This document shows positions 39,536 through 52,930 of a stretch of DNA of 64,000 nucleotides, piece by piece. The notes below the pieces were generated by a model. The model saw nothing but the letters and a program-made list of their open reading frames with translations. It was not told where the DNA came from and searched no databases. The position numbers and the translations under genes are program-made. How positions within the stretch are numbered: the first letter of the stretch is position 1; every line of letters begins with the position of its first letter. Origin of the DNA: Trichomonas vaginalis G3 (lineage: Eukaryota > Parabasalia > Trichomonadida > Trichomonadidae). The stretch spans positions 21,547,585 through 21,611,584 of the forward strand of contig NC_067205.1 of NCBI RefSeq assembly GCF_026262505.1. Reading direction: 5' to 3'.

Positions 39536-42500
39536 TAAAAATATGTTTGTTTGTTTTAATTCTTTTTTTTATAATATTTTAAATCGTTTATACAGTAATT
39601 GGATTGATCCAAGCCATTATATTTTAATTATGAGGTCCGAATTAACAGACGATAAATTATTACGATCAAGATTATGTAACCCGTAAAATGAATAGATATT
39701 TCGTACATTATTAACACTGACACACGTAGTCATATGAATCGGTGCTGTGAAGGAATGCTGAAAATCGAAAAACAGTAGATCTAAATGTGAAATGTTTTCC
39801 TATTTATGCTCTACAATCAATATTGCCTTATTGAGCAATTATTTTGTGCCTACTTGATTGTCGTTAGATCATATTATGGCTACCATTGGATCACTTCTCA
39901 TTCTCATTGAAATCAAATCCCAAATATTGGTTGTTTTGAATAGTACCCTTTGTTGGTCTAAATGAAATCATAGTATTAATATTTCTTTATTGCAAATAAG
40001 ATGATATTGATATTGTCACACAATTTCAAGTTTAATTTTCTTTTTCAATTCGTAATGATATATGTAACCTTACAATTTTTATTCTTGTTCCATATTGGTG
40101 TCATATTCTAGGTCAATTCATAAAATCAGTACTGATAATTATCAGCTTTCTTATATTTCGGCTTGGATTTCGGATTTCAAGTGAAAAAAGAAAGATTGTG
40201 CATAGTCGTTGCACGGTGGAGCTTTCAAAAACAATTGAAAAGTGAACAAAACTATTCTTGAGGATTAATTGAATGAGAATGATACTAAACATTCAAAACC
40301 ATTGAAAAGTAGGTCAATTACAGCTCAATAATTATCAACATGGTTTACACACGCACTCAAGTATCGGCGTGCGCGAGGGAATTAATTGACAAGTACAAAA
40401 TATAAAATGAATATTTTCTTTATCCAGCCTTTCATGATGAACGAAAGACCTACTACAAGAAAAGAACAATTATAAGTGTAATCCTATTCTTGGGTAAACA
40501 TGCCATTTAAAGATAGGACTTATATTCATCAATATGGAAAAATAGAGTTCCAGCAATTTAATTCGATTGATCTTCAGAATGAGACTGCTACATTCATAGA
40601 CATCTTCATAAATGAATTATATGCTAAAATAAATTCTCTTGGAAATGTTTTATGTTAGGAACATGGGTTCTTTATGTGAACTTTGCATAATAGACAATTT
40701 AAGGTGTTCACAGATAATAAATAAGAATCATATCATTTAATTCTTTAGAAACTCATCAAATTTGAAAGAATGAATTGAATTGTCAAACAATTGTTGGGCT
40801 TAATTGAAAAATAGATGAGGAGAACTGATATTCACATGTATTTCTCTATGAATAAAGATCCGGTAAGTTATTGATTTATTCAAATCGAAAATTGTCTTTT
40901 TATTGGAGTAAAATTTAGACCTCTTTATTGGAATAAATGAATAATCATACTGTACATATACTATATTATAGGTAAAAACTCTTTATACGTTAGAGAAAAT
41001 TTTGCCATTTTCGTTCAAAAAACAAATCGCAAAGAAATTAGCGGTAACTTATAATAGATTACATTTCTGGAAAATTTCAGGAAATTTTTTTATCAGATCT
41101 GCATAAAATTTGTAAGATTGTTTCGATTTTTTTTTCAATGGAATAAAATTTGAGGGATTCGAACAATTTTGTTTTAATGAACAATTGTCTAAATTTAAGT
41201 AAATTCTCAATTAGATCTAATTTTATGAATTTTATTCAGATTATTCAATTTTTTTTTCAATAATTGAAATTTTTTCATAAAATCAAATGAGTTGTTGTAT
41301 TTCCACATTTCTCAATTCTTATTAACAATGACTTTAAGATTGACATCCTATTCATGGCTAAAGTTTTAGGAACTTTGAAGCCTAATTTGATATTGAAATT
41401 TTGGAAGATCAATAAATATGGGGATAAAAGTTGCATAACCTTGGACATTAAGAGGACATGTTATGAGAGTGGATAGCGTTCGACGATTCACTGAAAAAGT
41501 TACTCCTCGAAAAGACTATCTAAAGCCATCAAGTTTTTTGAATATTTTCTATCGTCTTTTTATTTTTAGTAAATTAGGATGCTCATTAAGGGTGCCCTAT
41601 AACGATAATGTAAACATCACAAAATTAACCTTATTAGAACTCGAATGAATGGATTATCCAGATTCTAGTTCTCAATATAATAGCCTTAAAAGTGCTTTTC
41701 TGAGGGTGGTCTATCGTCTATAGGGCACCCTTAAACAGTATGATTAAATATACAAAAAATTTTAATTTATTTTTCAAGGGAAAATAATCGTACGCTACAA
41801 AATTCTTTCGATTCATCATTCAATTGAGAATGATAATTTTGTAGCATATTTAGAAAAATGCTACAAAATTATTAAGTTATGATGATATTCTTGCACTCAA
41901 TTTTGAAACTCTCTGATTTACAAATAAGCATTCCTTTGGAAAAGCAGTCCTATTATGATTCAAGATATTTTAAAGCCCCCATTTCATACAATGCGCAGAT
42001 ATATTCGAAATTGCAAGAACTCTCAAGAAAAATGCAGCAGCAAAGAAGATTCCATAGTTTCTAGCATCAAAAATTTACAACCTTAATACAACAGTTAAAG
42101 AGAAGCTCGAAAAGAAAATAATTAACCATAAAGCTGGAAACCATTCGATATATACTATTAGATCTAATAAAAAGTTAATTATAACATATTTTACATGCTA
42201 TTGTTAACTCTGTTCCATTATATTACCATATATATCTTTTTGAAATCTAAAATATTTTTACGATTTTAACCATGTGTTGTTGAAACCATATATCAATCTT
42301 AGCTAAAGTATAGTTTATGAGTTTGTCACCATCTAACGTATGAATTTTCAAAAATGTCAAATATGTTCATTTTTTCTGTATATTCAGCCATAATTTCACG
42401 TAGTTATACTATTCAACTATTATTTAATATTTTTATCGATTTAAATATATGATGAGATGCTTAGTTCTCCCGGAAATCGATTTTTAATCGCAATTTTAAC

Positions 42501-42574
42501 TTTCCAAAAAAATTCAAAAATAAAAATCCCTCTTAATTTTCTAAGGTCATTTCAAGAGCCTTGTACCGATAAAC
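39536..42574. other. Long intergenic region with a MITE
   Basis: About 3 kb, mostly featureless AT-rich DNA apart from the 149-bp inverted-repeat element at 41586-41734. Short frames at 41463 and 41879 have no coding character. A GCTACAAAATT palindrome lies at about 41794-41856. Just before the pogo copy, AGCCTTGTACCGAT near 42557 repeats the pogo end sequence, perhaps the stump of an older insertion. Confidence 0.5.
41586..41734. mobile_element. 149-bp MITE with TTAA ends
   Basis: Perfect 16-bp inverted repeats, TTAAGGGTGCCCTATA and its complement, bound a 149-bp segment. TTAA at both outer edges could be the target duplication, as for piggyBac-type elements, leaving 12-bp terminal repeats. 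The ends start with GGG, not the CCC usual for piggyBac, so the family is uncertain. Confidence 0.6.
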
Positions 42575-44123
42575 TAGCCTTGTACTGCCATTTTATGGTG
42601 ATGTAAAGTATTCAAAAAATTTGCAATGTAAACCATTACATGGCAGAAACTTTAAAATAAACAAAAACATGACACTTAGTACAGGGGCTTTTTGGCTGGT
42701 GAAGTCAGATAAAACGTGGCTCAAGTGCTCGTTTAAAATTAAAAATGGAATTTCTCACAGTCGAATTTCTTGGTAGACAACAAAAGTTTATCATCAATTG
42801 TCGCGCCGAAGGTATGACATATAGTCAAACTAAGCTTGCATGGGAGGAAGAATACCCAGATCTCGGAACTTTAACATCCAATCTCATTGCTACTGCACTT
42901 AAAAGAGCTGCATTAGGTCTATACTGGGAAAAAGGGAATCATGGCGGTGCAGATCCATACCTATGCGAGCGTGATCAGCTCACTTTAAAAGAAATTATCG
43001 AAGATTCTGCTTACAAAGGTGAAGCTCTAGAAGCAGCTGACATTATTGACGAGGCGTTCAAGTTGAAAGAGCTCAGAAGAGATTATGGTTACAGATTCCT
43101 TCTTGAGATTAATTGTCCTACTCTTGCAGAAGAAGTTATCAATACTCTTGGTGGTGACGATGTATCGAGACCTTATGTTAACCATATTTTACAGCAATTG
43201 CAGTGCAAGCTTAAGGCATGCCAAGAGATTGAAGAATCAAGTACATGGCGTGTGTAACCAAGAATTATCGAAGAATTCTACGATAAACATCGTGAAACAA
43301 TCGAAAGTACTCCAGAGGAGTTGATTTTTAGTATCGATGAAACATTCATAAACAAATTTAAGAAGAAGAAAGTTGCATTACCTGAGGAGATAGAGCATAT
43401 GATCGCCAAAGGAATTCCAAACTTTCCGCACATTACGGCTTTATGCGGATGCTCAATGACAGGCAAATCTGTCCCACCTCTCTTTGTTCTCCCATGTATT
43501 GCAGAACTACCTAGAGAACTGAAAGTATTCCAGCGCGAAAAACATTGTTGGTTTACTTCTACGCCAAAAGGCTGGGTGAACAGAAGTGTATTCTTATTGT
43601 ATTGCATTTTCTTCATCGAGTGGCTTAACTTTGAACGCCAGAGAATGCCAGAAGATATACGTGACAAGCCTACTCTCATTGTGTGTGATGGACACTCCAG
43701 CCGCGAGAATCCTCTGGCATTGTTCCTTTTGGCAAGTGCCAACATCAAATTAATTGTTCTTCCCGCACATACAACACACATTTTACAAGTATTTGATGTT
43801 GGCATTGCCAAAAGATTAAAGTCCAAATTCACGGATTATCTGAGAGATTACATTAAGGCACCGAAGCAAGAGTTCAACAGCAATGCTGCAATGATGCGCT
43901 ACGCCATTATCTACTCATTTATTAGCGCATGGCAAGAATCAGTATCATTAAGAACGGTTCAAAATGCTGCTGCCGCCTGCGGTCTTTGCCCTTGTTCTGT
44001 AGAAGCTCTCAAACATAATAAGTATGTTCGTGAATTGACTCCTGCAGAAAAAGAATTGCAAGAGAAAAGAAATTACCGTAATCGAAATCGTTTTAACATC
44101 AATGGTGAAGAATTGACGACGAT
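42575..44123 (+). mobile_element. pogo-type transposon, copy 2 (3'-truncated)
   Basis: The left end TAGCCTTGTAC is intact at 42575-42585. The element matches copy 1 up to 44123, where it breaks into unrelated sequence, losing the last 300 bp including the right end. It cannot be mobile as a unit. Confidence 0.88.
42745..44123 (+). pseudogene. pogo-type transposase, broken copy
   Basis: The gene is about 99 percent like 22259-23818. Near 43241-43256 one base is lost and one gained within 20 bp, which creates an in-frame TAA and then restores the frame. The DDE_1 core with its three Asp residues remains open from 43321 on. The last 60 or so codons are missing and replaced by unrelated sequence that stops at 44178. 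The few differences show recent inactivation. Confidence 0.88.
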
Positions 44124-44560
44124 GTGTTGTAAACAGAAATTCATCAAAAGTGACACCTCAGAAAAGCTAAAGTATTGAATTTTTGGAACTTTTGATAGAG
44201 CACGTTTTTAAATATTAATTAAAGTAAATGTATATTTTGTAAAGATTCTTTTTAATAAAAAAATAAAATTTTGAAGAAGAACACAAAATCTTCTGAAAAA
44301 TAATATCACATAAACTCATATTATTTTCTAATATATAACTATTTTATATAAAAATCAAATTCAATGATCTGAAAAGCGAAGGATAAACCTCAAAATTTAC
44401 GAATATAATGAGTGGGAATATAATGCTTATCTATCATAAAACCATATGAAATATCAATTTTTGCTTTACGCCTAATTTTTGACGACAATTAGCAAAAAAT
44501 GTTAAATGTTAACACTCAGTCCATTTGAATATGAAAAATAAAATTGACTTTGATTAAATG
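44124..44560. other. AT-rich spacer after pogo copy 2
   Basis: About 440 bases with no gene or repeat I can identify. The truncation point of the pogo copy is at its left edge. Confidence 0.45.
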
Positions 44561-44930
44561 TTTTTATTTATCATGCAATTCTTCTTGCGACCAAAGATTT
44601 GAATAAAAGTTCAAAAAATAAGATAGCTTAAAAAATATATACGGTAGTGTTACTAATAGATGAATAGTATATAAATTCTATTAAAATGGATTTGATCCAA
44701 AAAATATAAAACCAAAAATAATTGTTATAATTTAAATGAAGAAGTAATTTAAAACGATTTTATTTATGATCAAATTTTATATATTTTTTTGGATCAAATC
44801 CATTTTAATAGAATTGATATACTATTCATCTATTAGTAAACACTACCGTATATTATTTTTTAAGCTATCTTATTTTTTGAACTTTTATTCAAATCTTTGG
44901 TCGCAAGAAGAATTGCATGATAAATAAAAA
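44561..44930. mobile_element. 370-bp foldback (palindromic) element
   Basis: Two arms of about 150 bp are nearly perfect inverted copies, from TTTTTATTTATCATGCAATT on the left to its complement ending near 44930, with the centre near 44740. Each arm includes GGATCAAATCCATTTTAATA and GGTCGCAAGAAG-type blocks. No ORF is present. It looks like a foldback MITE. It ends in a run of A directly beside the Polinton-like fossil. Confidence 0.82.
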
Positions 44931-45350
44931 AAAAAAAAAAAAGGTAGTGGGGCCTCCAGGCACTTCGTGCCCTCTAGCCCTGAAGATGTTTAGTATAACT
45001 TTGTCCGGACAAGTAAGGGTCTATCGTCGCTACAGGAAAAGTTACAGGCGTTCCAAGGAAGTATACTTTGAGAAGCCTTTTCTCCCTTATAGAATGAGAT
45101 AGAAAGGTTATTTTACAAAACCGACAACACTTTGACCGAGTAGTTTTTTGTGCTGAACAAAAAGTGTCATATAAAACTCTGTCAAAAACCGCTCTTTTAA
45201 CTTCACTTAAAATGCCACGTAAGCTACGTAAGAATATACGTAAGAGGAAGAGAGCATTGAAACATCCAATAGTAAAACTACACCACAACAACAGTTGCAA
45301 CAACAAATAATGAATGACCCCACTATGTTGCAACAAATGTCAAGCAACCT

Positions 45351-46831
45351 ATGCTTTTAAACCGAGTTATTGGTGCACAGAGTGGAGGTTTAAGAGCGGC
45401 ACTTTTAGCGAAAATGGCAGGCTATGGTGGAGCCGCAGACGGAACAGCTTATAACCCTCAAAGTCAAATGAATTTGAGTTCACTCAAAAATCAAATATCA
45501 GATGTCAAAAAGTCAAACATAGACATACAGAAGCAAATAAGTGAAAACGAAAAGAAACTAGAATATGACAGACACACAAAGAAACTCAATGAGTTAAACG
45601 TAGAGAAAAAGAAGAAAGAAGAACAACTGAAAGAACTAAGTACAGAGGAATATGCGAAAAAAGTGTCAGAAAAAGCAGCAGAAGTAGAAAAATGGAACAA
45701 GATGTTATAAATTTGAAAAACCATACTACTCAATATAAAGTACTGAAAGATGAAGAGATAAAACAAAAAGCCCTGAAGACATATATGGATAGCGATGAGT
45801 ATAAAAAAGAAGTTGAAGCAAATGTAAAGGCAGAAAAACTTTTACAGTTGCAAAACCAAACCGTACAGTATGAAAACTTAGCACAAGAAAGTAAAAATAA
45901 CGACGCAGCCATGCAAAAGGCAATGAAAAGCGCAGAATATATAAAAGCTAACAATGACTGGTTAGATGCCCAAGCCAACGCCAAAGCAGCCCAACTTATA
46001 GGGTCAATAAGGACAAAAATACAAGCGGATGAAGACAGTTCAAATGAAGCTTTAATGAATGCTGACTTTAAGAACGCCTTCGAAGCTCTTCATAGTAAGG
46101 TGAAACAAGTGAACGATTTCTCATCTGGAAAGAAACTGAAGTCTGAAGGTTTCGACAAAGAGTTAAGAGAAGTAGCACAAAATATGACGAAAATAACAGA
46201 TGCAGCAACGAGACAGGCAGTTCAAAGTGCCTATGACGCCGTTAGAGCAGCTGTTGTGGAAAGTCAAGAAAAAGAGTTACAACAGACCAAAACAGACCTA
46301 GTAAATGCTTTCTTAAAAACGAAAAGTCAGGTAGGACATTATGCTGCAGATGGAACATATGTGCCAGCTGGTGGAACTTATATACCAGCTGGTGGAACTT
46401 ATATACTAGCTAGTGGAACCTATATACCACCAAACCCTCCAAGAGAAGCACCTGCACCAGGACTACCTAAAACATTTACATCGTCACATGGACACAGACA
46501 CAGGCATGCACCAAAACCAGCACAACAACCAACAGTTCAAAATCCAGCACAACAACCAACAGTTCAAAACACTGCACCACAACCACCTCCACAACCAGCA
46601 CAGCAACCAACAGTTCAAAACCCTGCACAACAACAACCACAAACAGAGCAAGGACATAAAAGAAGTAGAGAACAAGGAAACCAAGAATTCTTAAAAATGC
46701 TAAAGGAAGACTATGGTTACCCAGATACTCTTGACTTTAGTGACAGATATAAAGAAGCTATTAGAAAGTTCAAGGAAGGAAATACTGACCCGAACCTATT
46801 TAGCTTTATGGTCAGCACCAAATGGATATAA
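45351..46831 (+). pseudogene. Fossil element part: coiled-coil and Pro/Gln-rich proteins
   Basis: This part encodes Lys/Glu-rich coiled coils followed by Thr/Pro/Gly repeats (GGTYIPAGGTYIP) and a Pro-Gln repeat region (QQPTVQNPAQQ). Such low-complexity proteins are frequent among the structural genes of these elements. I do not recognise a family. Confidence 0.5.
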
Positions 46832-47365
46832 TTTCAAACCTGGAAAATACAAGCTCGCTAAGGATATTGATTTAATAGCATATCATCCAAATGACATGAC
46901 TGAATTTACTCCGAGATATTTGGTGTCAGAGCTAAATGACAATTCAACTCTCTTCATGAAACGCGTAAAAATAGAGACGGAACGAAAGAAGAAAGGTTTA
47001 TGAGTCCGGATGACTTAGATAGGAACTTAAAAACGGTCTCGGAATATATGAAATGCCAGCAGATGAGTACAAGAAACTCCACAGGAAGAAGTTCAGATAC
47101 AACCAGACATGGAAGAAATAGTTCAGCAACAACAGCTAGAAGAGCCTGAAGGAAACAAACAAGTCCCTCCTTTGGAAACTAACTTCACAGAACTAGATGA
47201 AGATTTTGAACAGCCGAAAAATCTTGACCCTCAACAAGTGTATGCGGGAGAATATGGAATCTTTCCAAGAGTCTAAGAAAAATTCGGCTGACATAGTAGA
47301 AAATATCGAAAAATGTTTGCCGACATACAAAAGACTCCAACACCAGATGAAAATATTCAGCATAA

Positions 47366-50138
47366 ATGGAAGTACTGAAAGAAAATGTACGCAAATACAA
47401 TAACCCTTTTTACTTACGACCATATAACGTTCAATCTTTGGCTGAACTCGGTGAAAATAAAAGGTTAAATTTCAACAAAACATATAGAAATGAAACATTG
47501 TTTAAAGTTCATTCAGAACCTAACCAATATGGAAACAAACCTACTTTTGTTTCTGCAGACTATGGAACTACAATGAGATGGGGTCATAAAGCTAACCCGG
47601 ATAGGTGGTTCAAAACTTACAACCCACTTCCAAGAAGTTGTAGACGCAATGGAAGTGAATGGTGAACCAGATATAACTGGTATTTTCAGCGCGGCTTTAA
47701 TGCCATTGAAAGATATGAAAGATGCAGATATTTTGGACCAGTATGAAATGAACATGGCTGATGGAAATATAACACCTGACGTTCTAGAACATTTATCTCA
47801 AAGAACTACACAGAACCATAAAGATGGTATATTTGGTGAAGAGTTTAGAAAGAAAGTTAGGGAGACAGAAGGAAGAGAACCTATTGTACATGACCTTGCA
47901 AACGAAAGTTTACAAAATGTCATAAAAACTTACTTTGCAGACAATGAACTGAGAAGGGATGAATATTTTAGAAAACTCAAATGGACAGTACCAAATGAAA
48001 TGTTAGTATTGAAAAACATGTTCCTTGACAAAATAAAACCAACTACAGAAATAAATGACGCAAGACTGAAACTTGGGTAAAAGCTTTCCCATTCACAAAA
48101 GATATTGTTGGTAACATGGAAAGAAAACCAGAATGGCTACAAAAACAATATTTGGAAACGAGCATATTCCATATGGACAAGCTCTGTTTGAAGAGCTTGA
48201 ACCGGAAACTCAGGAAAGAGTCATGCAAACAATACGCGAAGACTCAAATACAAACTATGACAAAATCTTTCTAGGATATAGGTTACCTGAGATGGGCGAC
48301 CAGAGCCCAAAGGCAAAAAGGACATGGGAAATTTACAACATACTAGAGTGAACATGAGGCAAAGATGCAACAACTTGAAGCAGAGGGCAAGTTACCAAAG
48401 AAGAAGAGAAGAGTAGAACAAAGTGAAAGTAGTGAAAAGTAACTTCATCTAGTAAAAGTAGTGGCAATGAAGGAAAAAGAAGAGTTTAAAAACTCAGCCA
48501 GGAAGAAAGTAAAGCTTGGTCCACGTGGGTTCTATTTATGACACATAAATCCAACTATTCTTATTTTTACCCATATGAAATGTACGCCGCTCAGAATATA
48601 ACGCCAACAGTTTTGGATGCCATGAACGGAAATGTTTCCGAATGGTATAACGAATGCGACAATGCCATTAGAAGGTCAGAAATAGTTCCTGGAACTTACG
48701 AATATACAACTGCTGTTTCTTATGGAAACGTAGGTGAGTTTGGAGAAGGTTCTTCAACAACAGTAGATATGCTTGCGACAGGTTCATATTATTTCTATTG
48801 ACAACTCTTTCTTATACGTGGACAAGACATTGAAATAAAAACCTTCTGCCAAGTTGTCTGACAAGAAAGGTTGCAATGGAATTTTCTATGTCGGATACCA
48901 ATATGCTCCAGAAGTTTCATGGGATATAAGATATATCTAACTCTGAATTAGTTCAAACAGTAACATGGGCAAACTATGAATGGTTCGCTTTGAGAAACTC
49001 AGTACAACCACAAGCTAGAGAACAAACAGACCAGTATGCAAATATTGAGAAAATAAGAAGACTTGACCCTAACGTTCCAGGAGTTTATGTTAACCTTTCT
49101 GACAAACTGCAGCAGCAGTAACCAAAGTAAAACTGAAACTTAGAGTTCCTTTGTCATCTTTCCTCATCTTCAGGTTTTTAAGATACTTGCCAAACTGGGC
49201 AGGAAAAATTTCTATTGAACTTACTCCAAGCAAAAATAACTTAGTCATTGCACCAACACAAGACCCATTCACTATTACAGACGTAGAGGGAACAAATAAA
49301 ACGTCATTCGCCGACTTTTGCAAAGACAAAGTTGACTTAGACTTTGGTTTCTCAAACCTCAACACTGAAGTAAACTATTATTTCAATGCTGCTGGAACTG
49401 CTTGGGACCCAGTTAAGTTCACATGCGAAAAATTTGAATGCAAGAGAATAGAAAGCAGACTTGCAGTCTATATGTTGGACCCAGATATTTCAAATGCTTT
49501 AGCTGCCAAATATATTTGCAGTTCCACTTATGTTCCCTATACACCAAATATCTGTCAAAGACTTTGCAGGTGAAGTTGGAAACCCAAGTGCTGACCAGGT
49601 GCAAGAACAGATATTGCTTTAACAACTGCAATGAAACATGCAGATACTTGTTTGTACTGTTCAGACGAACTATAAATGACTATTCTTGTCTACAACCCCG
49701 GTATTATAATATCATATAAACATAGATGGCAAATATTATCCAAGAGAAGAATATTCTACAGTTGAGGATATGAGGTCATACAACTTGACATTAGATGCTA
49801 TGAACTTTAACAACAACTTCACAACAACCATTAACCCTGAAATGCAAAGTTCTATTATGCCATATGTGAAAGTATGGACTCATACAGGAGGTCAAAAAAC
49901 TCAATATACAAATGGAGACCGTTCAAACTTTTGGCTTGGCATTCCATTTGCTGACTCAGAAGACTTTATGGGTGGTATTTCAACTGTTGGTACTGTACAA
50001 ATACAATATACTGGTGACAGAGACGGTCCAGATGAATTGAAAGCAAAGAAGTTTACAAAACCAATAGCACTTTTTCACGGAAGATGCTCTTTGAAGATTC
50101 GTTCGATGAAACCTGCTGGGGCTCCTCAGATTGCATAA
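47366..50138 (+). pseudogene. Fossil element part: structural (capsid-type) region
   Basis: A stretch of beta-rich remnants includes PYEMYAAQNITPTVLDAMNGN near the middle and the segment NFWLGIPFADSEDFMGG near the end. By position and composition this is the likely capsid region. No motif proves it, so the call is inference. It is much decayed. Confidence 0.35.
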
Positions 50139-50464
50139 CGACAGCTTCCATCGAGCAGATTTTGGCAGCAGGTCAGTAAGTTGTCTTGAACTGACTTCTC
50201 TCCGTCAAATATTGACAGTACGCCAGTTTTGACATAATATTGTATTATAAACTTTCCTTTAGAAATATCTGTAAGTTTTGAAGTTATATTTTTGTCTGCT
50301 TCAAGAACTTTCACCATTTCAGTTATACCAACTTTCTTTGCTTTATGAAAATATTTTGGTTCAGCAAAGACTGCTATTCTATAACATTTACCATTGTTTG
50401 TATAAAGAACTATTCTGTCAATGTATTTGTATTGTTTGTGTGTGTAAACTTGTTTTTGCTTCAA
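50126..50464 (-). pseudogene. Fossil element part: small minus-strand frame of unknown product
   Basis: A 112-codon frame on the minus strand has a natural composition (KYIDRIVLYTNNGKCYRIAV) and starts and ends in the gap between plus-strand parts. I do not recognise it. Confidence 0.3.
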
Positions 50465-50512
50465 TTCAAAGAGTATCCGAATGCGTCCATCTTTTTATTC
50501 TAAGTAAAATGT

Positions 50513-51810
50513 CATTTCCGAAAAATAGAAGCGTAAGTGTTTCAAAAGGTTTAATGGCAGTGGCAGATGTGAAGTTAAATTCACCAACTCAAACAAACAG
50601 TCAAAGTGTTGTTGTCAATGTCAAAGACAGAGATGTTGAAGTGGGGAAACCATACGAAGACCAAGATGGTATAACAATAGTTCCTATAAAAGAACAACCA
50701 ACATACCCTGAAGTTAGCAGAGACTTAAGTTCTGTTGCAGATATTCGAAACGACTACAACAACTGAAAGACAAACTTCAAACTCAGGAGAAGATTTGTCA
50801 AGCTTTAAGTATAATGTTAAACTTGGTCGACACAACCCTGTAAAAGTGAACTCATATGTCATTGCACCTCATGAAGTTTTGAAAGAACTATTGAAACTTT
50901 TGACAGAGGCAGACGATATAAACATCAAAGAAATAGAACCGACGTTAGTTGCTGTGGTGTGTTTCATATAATGTCATTGACAAGATATACGTTATGAAAG
51001 GAGTGAAACGTTGAACTTAAAAATTAGTTTCCCAGACGTTATAAAAATATTTGACGACCACAACATTTCATTAAAATTTATTTGCTAAGTAAATGGCAGA
51101 AGACACAATGGTTTATACTATTACGACTAAAAAACCCCGAGTCATATAATTCTATAACAACAAAACTTACAAAGTCCTCAAGGACGGTATTGCTAAACTA
51201 ACCTTAAACACAATGACGACTAAAGCCTGTTTTGCTCTTTTGACACCAGAAGACTTTATTGTTGTGAATGGTAAAAAATACTCCTTTGAAGATACTTACT
51301 CAGATATACCACCAACAGGTTTTGTTGACTTATTTAATACTTTAAGGACGAGTGTAAACATGTGCTGCAACTAGAGCAGGTTTCATTATGTTTGGATGTC
51401 CGACTAGTTTACTATAAACAATATGAGCTATAATACAAAACTTATTATGGTTTTTACTACCAACAGTTTCCTATAACAGGAAAAGGTGTCATACAAGGAA
51501 TGTCTGTTCCATTGACTTTAAGTACACCTATTTTATATATTGTTTCAAACTTAGGTTCAAGTAGTGCTATTCGAATGTCGACAGAAACTACTATGACAAA
51601 GATACTTATGCGTATAAACAATACTTTCTCTGCTGGTTTGCCTATTGTTCATTCGAATGCAGAATTTTCAACCTTAGTGAACTCAAACACTTTGGCAAGT
51701 ATAACGTTGACATTAGTTGACGCAAACTTTGTTCCTGTAAAACTTTTATGCTATGTATTTGTCAATGACGGCAGAAAGTTTCGAATTGGAAGATGCAACT
51801 GGTGAAAGTA
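50513..51810 (+). pseudogene. Fossil element part: further structural-like remnants
   Basis: Plus-strand remnants rich in Val, Thr and Asn without recognisable motifs, followed by a Gln-rich stretch. They may be minor structural proteins of the element. Confidence 0.3.
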
Positions 51811-52301
51811 TTGTGTTACAAGAACAACTTCAACAACAAATAGCTCAAGAACAACAAATGCAACAAATAGCTCAAGAACAACAAATGCAACAAATAGCTC
51901 AGAATAAAAAAAATATTTTTTTTTATTTTATAAAAATGTACAGAATAGATGTTTCAGATTTTTATGACTTCCAAACATTCAGAAATATGTGTCCATTTCG
52001 AGACTATAACAAAGCAGTCGAAAATTTGAAACGTTTAGTCATTTATGTTGACTCTGCCCAGAATGTTATGTCATGAAGAATGGATGTTGTCTTTAACAAA
52101 CAAGAGCAACAATAGTGTCTGAACAAGAATGTAAACAAAACTTAAGAAAATAAAAGTTGTACAAAGTTGGCATGAAGATGTTAGATGCTTGGGATATCTT
52201 ATTGTCAAAGTTAGAAGATTTTTCAGTTCTGTATAAAGTTCTATACACCTTCTCCAAAACTTCTATTCTATCTTCACTGGATATAAATACGAACAAGTAG
52301 A

Positions 52302-52930
52302 ATGGAAGAAAATATTATAGAAGCTTGGTTAGACCATGTCAAAGAAATTATATGCAATGGAAACGAAAAGGTTATGAGTATATCTTATGTTGGTTTGCAA
52401 ACATCTTACAACATCCAAGTGCTAAAAATGAAAACTGCTCTCATTATAATTGGAAAACAAGGAACAGGTAGAACACTTTCTTTACAGATATCTTATGCAA
52501 ACTGTTTAGAGGGCTATTCGAACCCTAATATGACAACTTAGAAAACAATCTGCGGTAAATTTAACTCTTCAATAGAGAATATGAAACTTATTTAGTATGT
52601 AACGACTTCAAAAGTATAGATACAACAAAAGTTTTGAACTCAGATGCTTTGAAGAGTCTTATAACAGACAAAGTTGGAGTTGTTGAAAGAAAATATAAAG
52701 TCCAAAGAGTTTGTGAAAATGTTGCAAACTTCATTCTGGTTTTCAAAACAATTGCTGTTCCGATGAAGTTAGAAAGTTCTGACAGAAATATGTAGTTGTC
52801 AGAACTCAGAAGCTCATATGCAAGATACAGAATATTTTGAGACTTAGCAGGAAACTTTGACATCTGACTTTTTACAACCACTTGTTCTTCATATTCATGA
52901 CATTAGATATTTCTAAGTTCAATCAAGACA
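52302..52930 (+). pseudogene. Fossil element part: superfamily 3-type helicase remnant
   Basis: A Walker A-like patch, IIIGKQGTGRTL, lies near 52450 and the composition around it resembles D5/SF3 primase-helicases of virophages and Polinton-like viruses. It is badly worn. The call rests on this motif and its setting. Confidence 0.45.
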
